Assembly: GCA_028872975.1 (NCBI GenBank)
Contig: JAGWNV010000173.1
Span: 1-5,917 of the forward strand
Direction of reading: 5' to 3'
Length of the DNA: 5,917 bases
DNA from: Acidobacteriota bacterium
GTDB lineage: Bacteria > Actinomycetota > Acidimicrobiia > Acidimicrobiales > UBA8190
In this document: in pieces, positions 1 to 5,115 of the stretch
Position numbering within the stretch: the stretch's first letter is position 1
Layout of the letters: the number at the start of each line of letters is the position of its first letter
The notes under the pieces: model-generated
Seen by the model: only the letters and a program-made list of their open reading frames with translations
What the model was told of the DNA's origin: nothing
Databases searched by the model: none
Program-made: the position numbers and the translations under genes

Positions 1-1095
1 CCCGCCCTCCTGGCCCGCCTCGGCGGCGACGAGTTCCTCGGCCTCTTCCACGGCGAGGACGCCGAGCGCAGCGCCGTCGCCTACGCCGAGCACGCCCTCG
101 CCGAGCTCGCCGCCCCCCTCGCCGTGGCCGGCAAGGACATCTACGTGGGTGCCAGCATCGGCGTCGCCTCGACCGATACCGGCACCACCGAGCCGACGGC
201 GCTCCTCTCGAACGCCGATGCCGCCATGTACCAGGCCAAGCGCCGGGGCGGGAACCGTGTCGAGGTCTTCGGCGAGGAACTGCGCGTCCGGGTCCTCGAC
301 CGGATGGACACCGAGCACGCCCTGCACGGGGCCCTCGAGCGCAGCGAGCTCGCCCTCCACTACCAGCCGGTGGTCCGGGTCGCCGACGGCCGCCCCGTCG
401 GCTGCGAGGCGCTGCTCCGGTGGGACCACCCCGACCAGGGCCTCGTGTCGCCCAACCGCTTCATCCCCGTCGCCGAGGAGAGCGGCCTCATCATCCCCAT
501 CGGCACCTGGGTCCTCGAGGAGGGCTGCCGGCAGGTGGCCCGATGGGAGGAGATGGGCATGGCCGGGCCGGCCGGCGTGCTCGAGGTGAACCTCTCGGCC
601 CGGCAGGTGGACCACCCAGACCTCGTGGCCAGCGTCGAGCGGGCCCTCGGGGACAGCGGTCTTTCACCGGACCGGGTCGTCCTCGAGATCACCGAGAGCA
701 CCCTCATGCACGACGCCCGCTCCGCGCTCCGGGTGCTCCAACGGCTGAAGGACCTCGGCGTGTCGCTGGCCATCGACGACTTCGGCACCGGCTACTCGTC
801 GCTCGGCTACCTCCAACGGTTCCCCCTCGACGTGCTCAAGGTGGACAAGAGCTTCGTGGCCGGCCTCGGCCAGGCGCCTGGGGGCGAGGAGATCGTGGCC
901 GCCGTCGTCGGCCTCGCCCACGCCCTCGGGCTCCGGGTGGTGGCCGAGGGCGTCGAGACCCACCGGCAGCTCGCCGCCCTCCAGGAACTCGGGTGCGACT
1001 TCGCCCAGGGATACCTCTTCTCGCCACCGGTCCCCGCCGAGGACCTGGTGGCCTGGGAGGGCGGCCGGGCCGCCTTCTCCGCCTCCGCCTCCTAG
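1..1095 (+). CDS. GGDEF-EAL cyclic-di-GMP turnover protein, C-terminal part (5' end outside window)
   Basis: Bifunctional-type c-di-GMP enzyme: GGDEF domains make c-di-GMP from GTP and EAL domains hydrolyse it to pGpG. The reading frame is open from base 1, so the gene starts upstream; 364 residues are visible. Numbering from window codon 1, an intact RLGGDEF lies at residues 6-12, and the GGDEF domain ends near residue 85 (ASIGVA, then NADAAMYQAKRRGGN). The EAL domain runs from about 105 to 350. Its metal and catalytic signatures are all present: EALLRW (E136), the Asn of EVNLSARQ (N197), LEITES (E229, E232), DDFGTGYSS (D259, D260), LKVDKSF (K280), AEGVE (E316, E319) and QGY (Q336). The phosphodiesterase is therefore predicted active, and the synthase motif is also intact. 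The Asp expected for an inhibitory I-site (RxxD, five residues before GGDEF) is Ala2 here. Any N-terminal sensor or membrane segments lie outside the window. No membrane segment is visible in this part. Confidence 0.95.
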   Translation, partial: PALLARLGGDEFLGLFHGEDAERSAVAYAEHALAELAAPLAVAGKDIYVGASIGVASTDTGTTEPTALLSNADAAMYQAKRRGGNRVEVFGEELRVRVLDRMDTEHALHGALERSELALHYQPVVRVADGRPVGCEALLRWDHPDQGLVSPNRFIPVAEESGLIIPIGTWVLEEGCRQVARWEEMGMAGPAGVLEVNLSARQVDHPDLVASVERALGDSGLSPDRVVLEITESTLMHDARSALRVLQRLKDLGVSLAIDDFGTGYSSLGYLQRFPLDVLKVDKSFVAGLGQAPGGEEIVAAVVGLAHALGLRVVAEGVETHRQLAALQELGCDFAQGYLFSPPVPAEDLVAWEGGRAAFSASAS

Positions 1096-1179
1096 CCCGC
1101 TCCCGCCCCTCGGCGTTCCCGTCCCGCCTGTGCCGCGGCGCGTCCGAAATATGCTTGACGCCACAACTGTTTAGGAGTA

Positions 1180-1199
1180 AAGCTTGTAGACACAAGCTT
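1180..1199. repeat. Perfect inverted repeat, 8-bp arms, 4-nt centre (putative operator)
   Basis: AAGCTTGT (1180-1187), AGAC (1188-1191), ACAAGCTT (1192-1199): the arms are perfectly complementary. It lies 51 bp before the yceI start codon. The size and symmetry fit a site for a dimeric helix-turn-helix repressor, and it could also fold as an RNA hairpin with a tetraloop if transcribed. The regulator is not encoded in the window. Confidence 0.75.
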
Positions 1200-1220
1200 G
1201 CGTCAGCAAACATCTGACGC
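1200..1220. repeat. Second perfect inverted repeat, 7-bp arms, 7-nt centre
   Basis: GCGTCAG (1200-1206), CAAACAT (1207-1213), CTGACGC (1214-1220). It starts at the base directly after the 1180-1199 palindrome ends. The arm core TGACGC also occurs at 1156-1161, so the upstream copy could compete for pairing with 1200-1205 in a transcript that begins far enough upstream. It is a candidate operator or leader hairpin; function is inferred only. Confidence 0.65.
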
Positions 1221-1237
1221 CGGGACCGACAGCGACC

Positions 1238-1243
1238 GAGGAG
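1238..1243 (+). promoter_or_regulatory. Ribosome binding site of yceI-family gene
   Basis: GAGGAG lies six bases before the ATG at 1250, a good Shine-Dalgarno match and spacing that supports this start. Confidence 0.8.
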
Positions 1244-1249
1244 CACACC

Positions 1250-1831
1250 ATGACCACCACCCACGCCGAGGCTCTCACCAGGGACTACGAGGGCACCGCC
1301 GTCCCCGCTCCGGGGGCGTACCAGCTCGACACCGCCCACAGCACCGTCGAGTTCGTCGCCAAGCACCTGATGGTGGCGAAGGTCCGGGGCCGGTTCGCCG
1401 GCTTCTCCGGGACGGTCACCATCGCCGAGGTCCCCGAGGAGTCCCAGGTCGAGGTGACCATCGACGCCGCCAGCATCTCCACCGGCAACCCGGACCGGGA
1501 CGCCCACCTGCGCAGCGCCGACTTCTTCGACGTCGAGCGGTTCCCCACCCTCGAGTTCCGCAGCACCGAGGTGGCCCACCGCAGTGGCGACGACTGGACG
1601 GTCACCGGGGAGCTCGCCCTGCACGGGGTGACCAAGCCCGTCGTCCTCCACGTCGAGTTCGCCGGCGCCAGCCCGACCCCGTGGGGGACGCGGGCCGTCG
1701 GCTTCACCGCCTGGGCCGAGGTCGACCGGGAGGAGTGGGGCCTTACCTGGAACGCCGCCCTCGAGACCGGCGGCGTGGTGGTGAGCAAGAAGGTCCGCCT
1801 CGAGCTCGAGGTGGAGGCCTCGGCCGCCTGA
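1250..1831 (+). CDS. YceI family protein (polyisoprenoid-binding-like, cytoplasmic form)
   Basis: A 193-residue protein of the YceI family, an extended lipocalin-like beta barrel; characterised members bind isoprenoid or other amphiphilic lipids in a hydrophobic pocket. The YceI domain fills residues 24-191. Family landmarks in order are YQLDTAHSTVEFVAKHLMV, VRGRF..FSGT, a VTIDAASISTGNPDRDAHLRS block, FFDVERFPTLEFRST, VTGELALHGVTKPV, GFTAWAEVDREEWGLTWN and ALETGGVVVSKKVRLELE. There is no signal peptide, unlike secreted proteobacterial YceI proteins, so it should act in the cytoplasm. The ATG is supported by GAGGAG six bases upstream. The gene follows a palindrome-rich regulatory region and precedes the DUF2252 gene by 65 bp on the same strand, so the two may be co-transcribed. 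The true ligand and the link to DUF2252 are unknown. Family assignment is very secure. Confidence 0.96.
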   Translation: MTTTHAEALTRDYEGTAVPAPGAYQLDTAHSTVEFVAKHLMVAKVRGRFAGFSGTVTIAEVPEESQVEVTIDAASISTGNPDRDAHLRSADFFDVERFPTLEFRSTEVAHRSGDDWTVTGELALHGVTKPVVLHVEFAGASPTPWGTRAVGFTAWAEVDREEWGLTWNAALETGGVVVSKKVRLELEVEASAA

Positions 1832-1883
1832 CCCCAGGGCGCATCCGGCGCCGCCTCCGGGTGGCGGGCAATCATGAGTGCCC

Positions 1884-1888
1884 GGAGG
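1884..1888 (+). promoter_or_regulatory. Ribosome binding site deciding the DUF2252 start
   Basis: GGAGG sits eight bases before the ATG at 1897, favouring this start over the in-frame GTGs at 1861 and 1888 (the latter overlaps the GGAGG itself) and over any longer reading back into yceI. Confidence 0.6.
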
Positions 1889-1896
1889 TGGCCGGG

Positions 1897-3291
1897 ATGC
1901 CGGGGTCGGGGCGCGAGGAGGAGCGGGAGGACGGCCGGAGGCGCCGTCACGCCGTGCCCCGCGCCGACCAGGGGGTCTGGGAGCCGCCGCCGGGCCGTCT
2001 CGACCCCGTGGCCGTCGTGGAGGCCCAGAACCGCAGCCGCATCGCCGACCTCGTGGCCCTGCGCGTCGGCCGCATGGCCCAGAGCCCCTTCGCCTTCCTC
2101 CGGGGCGCGGCGCTCGTCATGGCCCACGACCTCGCCATGACGCCCGACACCGGCCTCGACGTCCAGGTGTGCGGCGACGCCCATCTGGCCAACTTCGGCA
2201 TCTTCGCCTCTCCCGAGCGGGCCCTGCTCTTCGACGTCGACGACTTCGACGAGACCGACGTGGGCCCCTGGGAGTGGGACGTGAAGCGGTTGTGCGCCAG
2301 CGCCGCGGTGCTGTCGCGCCACCGCGGCCATCCGGCACCGGCCCAGCGGGCCGCTGCCGCCGCCGCCGCCTCCTCCTACCGGTCCTGGATGGGCCGCTAC
2401 GCGTCGATGGGCGAACTCGACCTCTGGTACTCCCGGGTGGACGTGGACGCAGCCGCCCGGGTGATCGGGGCCGGGGCCGGACGGACGGCCCGGTCCGAGG
2501 CACGGGCCGAGGTACGCGCCGGGGCGGCGTCGGCCCGGCGCGACACGGCGGCGGCGGTGCTCCCCAAGCTGGCTGCCCTCGCCCCCGACGGGAGCACCCG
2601 GATCGTCGACCACCCGCCGCTCGTCACCCACGAGGGGGTGGACCCCCACCACGAGCTGCTCCACGGCGTCCTCGCCGGCTACCTGGCCTCGCTCGAGGAG
2701 GACAGGCGGGCGGTGGTGGGGCGCTTCGAAGTGGCCGACTTCGCCCGCAAGGTGGTCGGGGTGGGCAGCGTGGGCACGGGCTGCTACCTGGCGCTGCTCC
2801 TCGACGAGACGGGCCGGCCCCTCCTGCTGCAGGTGAAGGAGGCCGACCGCTCCGCTCTCGACCAGGCGGGGGGCGCCGCCCACGTCCCGGGCCGCCACCG
2901 GGGCCCGGGTGCCGAGGGGCGCCGGGTCGTCGACGGCCAACGCCGGATGCAGGCGGCGAGCGACCCGTTCCTCGGCTGGGCGCACGCCGGGGGCACCGAC
3001 TTCCACGTCCGCCAGCTGCGCGACATGCGGGCCTCGATCGACCCCGGCAGCATGAGCGCCGGCGCCCTCGCCGACTACGCGGCGCTGTGCGGGTGGGTCC
3101 TGGCGCGTGGCCACGCGCGGTCGACGGGTGCCGCCGGCGCGGCGCGCATCGCCGGCTACCTCGGCTCGAGCGATGCCTTCGACCAGGCGCTCGGGTCCTT
3201 CGCCGTCGCCTACGCCGACCAGACCGAGGCGGACCACGCCGCCCTGGTGACGGCCGTGCGTGCCGGCCGGCTCCCGGCTTTCACCGGCTGA
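1897..3291 (+). CDS. DUF2252 family protein (uncharacterised, kinase-like motifs)
   Basis: A 464-residue protein matching DUF2252 over nearly its whole length; the family has no settled function that I know. Landmarks, numbered from the ATG at 1897, are QNRSRIADLVALRVGRM and SPFAFLRGAALVMAHDLA, CGDAHLANFG (92-101), FDVDDFDETDVGPWEWDVKRL (starts 112), KVVGVGSVGTGCYLALL (about 285-301), LQVKEA (311-316), RRVVDGQRRMQAASDPFLGW, RQLRDM, CGWVLARGHAR, and a C-terminal YADQTEADHAAL. GD-x-H-x-x-N-F followed by FDxDDFDE resembles the catalytic loop and metal-binding Asp of aminoglycoside-phosphotransferase-like kinases. The GxGSxG and VKEA segments resemble a P-loop strand pair and ATP-binding Lys, but they come after the catalytic loop. 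The protein is Ala-rich around 2347-2376 and lacks signal peptide and membrane segments, so it is probably cytoplasmic. The frame stays open upstream to 1198, but that part is antiphase to yceI and not protein-like. The 3' end overlaps the convergent aldo/keto reductase gene by 11 bp. Start confidence is moderate. Confidence 0.92.
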   Translation: MPGSGREEEREDGRRRRHAVPRADQGVWEPPPGRLDPVAVVEAQNRSRIADLVALRVGRMAQSPFAFLRGAALVMAHDLAMTPDTGLDVQVCGDAHLANFGIFASPERALLFDVDDFDETDVGPWEWDVKRLCASAAVLSRHRGHPAPAQRAAAAAAASSYRSWMGRYASMGELDLWYSRVDVDAAARVIGAGAGRTARSEARAEVRAGAASARRDTAAAVLPKLAALAPDGSTRIVDHPPLVTHEGVDPHHELLHGVLAGYLASLEEDRRAVVGRFEVADFARKVVGVGSVGTGCYLALLLDETGRPLLLQVKEADRSALDQAGGAAHVPGRHRGPGAEGRRVVDGQRRMQAASDPFLGWAHAGGTDFHVRQLRDMRASIDPGSMSAGALADYAALCGWVLARGHARSTGAAGAARIAGYLGSSDAFDQALGSFAVAYADQTEADHAALVTAVRAGRLPAFTG

Positions 3292-4222
3292 CGGGCCCCG
3301 GCGGCACCGCCGCGTCGACCTCGGAGAGGACGTCGGGGCCGAGCACCCAGTTCCCGGCGGCGGCGTTGGCGCGGACCTGTTCGGGCCTGGTGGCCCCGGC
3401 GATGACCGAGGCGACGCTGCGGCGGGCCAACAGCCAGGCCACGGCCAGCTCGACCACGTCGTGCCCGTGGCCCTCGGCGATCCGGGTGAGGCGCTCGACG
3501 GCACCGAGCGCGTCGTCGGTGGCGAGGCGCTCGTACTGCTCGGCGGCGACCCCGGCCAGGCGCGTCCCCGCCGGGGGCGGCTCGCCACGGCGGTACTTGC
3601 CGGTGAGCAGTCCCCGGGCCAGGGGGAAGTAGGGGATGAAGGCCATCTGCTCGGCCTCGCACTCGGCGAGGACCTCCTCCTCGGGCCGGCGGTGGAGGAC
3701 GCTGTACTCGTTCTGGACGCTCACGAACCGCGCCGCTCCGTCGGCCACCGCCCGGCGGGCCTGGCGGAGCTGCTCGGCGGTGAAGTTGGAGCAGCCGATC
3801 TCCCGCACCTTGCCCTCCCGGACCTGCTCGTCGAGGGCGGCCAGGGTGTCCTCGAGCGGCGTCTCGGGGTCGGGCTGGTGGAGCTGGTAGAGGTCGACGT
3901 GGTCGGTCCCGAGCCGCCGGAGGCTGTCCTCGAGGGCGCTGCGGACGTAGCGGGGATCGGCTCCCTGCCGGTCGGCGTCGACGGCCATGCCGAACTTCGT
4001 CGCCACCACGGCCTCGCCGCGGCGGTCGCCGAGGGCCCGGCCCAGGAACTCCTCGCTCAGGGTGCCGCCGTAGATGTCGGCGGTATCGAAGAAGGTGATG
4101 CCGGCGTCGAGAGCGGCGGCCACCACGGCCCGGCTGGCCCCCTCGTCGATGCGGCCCCCGAAGTTGTTGCAGCCGAGGCCCACCACCGAGACCTCGAGTG
4201 ACCCGATCCTCCTCGTGTCCAT
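3281..4222 (-). CDS. Aldo/keto reductase (NADPH-dependent oxidoreductase)
   Basis: A 313-residue (alpha/beta)8-barrel aldo/keto reductase, reducing aldehydes or ketones with NADPH in the cytoplasm. The full catalytic tetrad is visible: D46 and Y51 in FFDTADIYGG, K76 in VATKFG and H115 in LYQLHQPD. Cofactor-pocket motifs are GCSNF (143-147), VQNEYS (Q170), PYFPLARGLLTGKY (197-210) and GATRPEQVRANA (276-287). Length is normal for the family and both ends look complete. The sequence is nearest to the YajO/YhdN-like, aryl-alcohol-dehydrogenase-related AKR group; the substrate cannot be predicted. Its ATG lies one base after the TGA of the upstream thioesterase gene with no clear Shine-Dalgarno of its own, so translation is probably coupled. 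It is the last gene of the minus-strand operon and overlaps the DUF2252 gene tail-to-tail. Confidence 0.95.
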   Translation of the reverse strand: MDTRRIGSLEVSVVGLGCNNFGGRIDEGASRAVVAAALDAGITFFDTADIYGGTLSEEFLGRALGDRRGEAVVATKFGMAVDADRQGADPRYVRSALEDSLRRLGTDHVDLYQLHQPDPETPLEDTLAALDEQVREGKVREIGCSNFTAEQLRQARRAVADGAARFVSVQNEYSVLHRRPEEEVLAECEAEQMAFIPYFPLARGLLTGKYRRGEPPPAGTRLAGVAAEQYERLATDDALGAVERLTRIAEGHGHDVVELAVAWLLARRSVASVIAGATRPEQVRANAAAGNWVLGPDVLSEVDAAVPPGPVSR

Positions 4223-4223
4223 G

Positions 4224-5069
4224 TCAGCGCCCCGCCCCGGTGCCCGGGACCGGCGGGGGCCGGAACACCATGTCGTCGGTCCACAGCCGGACGCTTATCG
4301 ACTGGCTGGCCGTGCCGAGGAGGGTGCCGTCCTCGGCGAAGAGGTAGGCCTCGCCGTGGCCGAAGCCGTGGGCGAGGGCGTGGATGTGGATGTCGCAGAG
4401 CACCCATTCGGTGGGCACGAGCCGGGCCACCCGCAGGGTGTTGTCGAGGCTCCGGCTCAGGGTCCGCTGGCCGACGGGCTGGGACACCGCCCCCGAGACG
4501 TAGTCGCCGATGACGGCCAGGGTGGCCACCGAGGTCTCGAGCTGCCCGGGGAGCCTGGACCAGAACGAGGAGTGGGGCTCGCCCGGGGTGCCGTCGAGGT
4601 TCGAGAACATCCGTCCCTTGGCCACCCGGTGCTCGACCCGGGTGAGCACCGTGTCGGCGAAGAAGTCCGGGATCTCCTGGCGGGGGCACTCCTCTGGTGC
4701 GGGGACGTCGGGCATCTCGAGCCACGTCCCGGAGAACTCGAAGTCGCTCGAGCCGAGGGCGGCGGTCACGGTGATGATCTCGGTGTCGCCCACCCGGGCG
4801 ATGGCCCGGCCCTGGGTGGTCCGCTTGCCGGTGGCGGGGAGCACCACCTCCCACTCCACCTCGCTCCCGGTGGGGGCATAGGAGAGGTACTGGGCCGTCG
4901 CCCACACCGTCGGCCGCCCCGAGGCCTCCTCCAGGCAGACGAGCCCGGCCGCCAGCGCGCAGCCGCCGTAGAGGAACCGGCCCGGCGTGGAGACCGCTCC
5001 GGTCACCGGCAGGCGCCAGCGCATGGGGTCGGCCGTCGGCTCGAGGCCGAGGAACTGCCGTGCGTCCAT
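4224..5069 (-). CDS. Acyl-CoA thioesterase, TesB-like double-hotdog family
   Basis: A 281-residue protein with two hotdog repeats, predicted to hydrolyse acyl-CoA to free acid and CoA. The N-terminal hotdog (about 15-105) carries FLYGGCALAAGLVCLEEASG on the central helix and ATAQYLSYAPTGSEVEWEV. The C-terminal hotdog (about 165-265) carries RTLSRSLDNTLRVARLVPTEWVLCDIHIHALAHGFGHGEAYLF and DGTLLGTASQSISVRL. D209 in SLDNT and Q256 in TASQS line up with the Asp and Gln of the TesB Asp-Thr-Gln catalytic site; the middle Thr/Ser is not evident and His228 falls near that place. A start at 5108 would add 13 residues (MGRGAGAPVGSPS) that do not look family-like; the ATG at 5069 has AGGG nine bases upstream and gives MDARQFLGLEP, so I chose it. 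The gene follows the acyl-CoA synthetase by 46 bp and precedes the aldo/keto reductase by one base. Non-enzymatic or other CoA-ester hotdog roles remain possible. Confidence 0.85.
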   Translation of the reverse strand: MDARQFLGLEPTADPMRWRLPVTGAVSTPGRFLYGGCALAAGLVCLEEASGRPTVWATAQYLSYAPTGSEVEWEVVLPATGKRTTQGRAIARVGDTEIITVTAALGSSDFEFSGTWLEMPDVPAPEECPRQEIPDFFADTVLTRVEHRVAKGRMFSNLDGTPGEPHSSFWSRLPGQLETSVATLAVIGDYVSGAVSQPVGQRTLSRSLDNTLRVARLVPTEWVLCDIHIHALAHGFGHGEAYLFAEDGTLLGTASQSISVRLWTDDMVFRPPPVPGTGAGR

Positions 5070-5115
5070 GGACGGCGACCCTACGGGCGCCCCGGCACCC
5101 CGGCCCAATCGGCGG

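Larger units (their letters stand above)
1096..1249 (+). promoter_or_regulatory. Intergenic regulatory region upstream of yceI-family gene
   Basis: Bases 1141-1200 are about 45% GC, far below the surrounding coding DNA, as expected for a promoter and operator region. Two promoter readings are possible. One is TTGACG at 1155-1160 as a -35 box with a poor -10 match TAAAGC at 1178-1183 (17-bp spacer). The other is TATGCT at 1150-1155 as a -10 box, with no convincing -35. In the second reading, both inverted repeats (1180-1199, 1200-1220) would lie in the 5' leader. No T-rich terminator hairpin for the upstream GGDEF-EAL gene is visible in 1096-1140. Strand and target (yceI) are inferred from gene order. 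The exact transcription start cannot be decided from sequence. Confidence 0.6.

Noticed and set aside
1851..1867. Small hairpin CCGCC-N7-GGCGG between yceI and the DUF2252 gene as a terminator
   Set aside because: The stem is only 5 bp, there is no T-run after it, and such short GC dyads are common in this sequence.
1198..1896. Upstream extension of the DUF2252 frame across the whole of yceI, which would give a 697-residue protein
   Set aside because: The extension overlaps yceI in another frame and is Arg/Gly/Pro-rich without domain character. The family-like sequence begins after the ATG at 1897, which has its own Shine-Dalgarno.
2347..2376. GCC-rich run as a trinucleotide repeat
   Set aside because: It encodes an alanine-rich helix within the DUF2252 protein and is ordinary codon usage at high GC, not a distinct repeat element.
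1285..3588. A very long open frame (767 codons) on the minus strand, opposite yceI and the DUF2252 gene
   Set aside because: Its translation is low-complexity and has no recognisable domain, while the plus strand encodes clear YceI and DUF2252 proteins. Long antisense frames are expected at this GC content because stop codons are rare.
5070..5108. N-terminal extension of the thioesterase to an upstream ATG at 5108
   Set aside because: The added 13 residues are Gly/Ala/Pro-rich without family similarity, and the ATG at 5069 gives a normal-looking start with a weak ribosome binding site.
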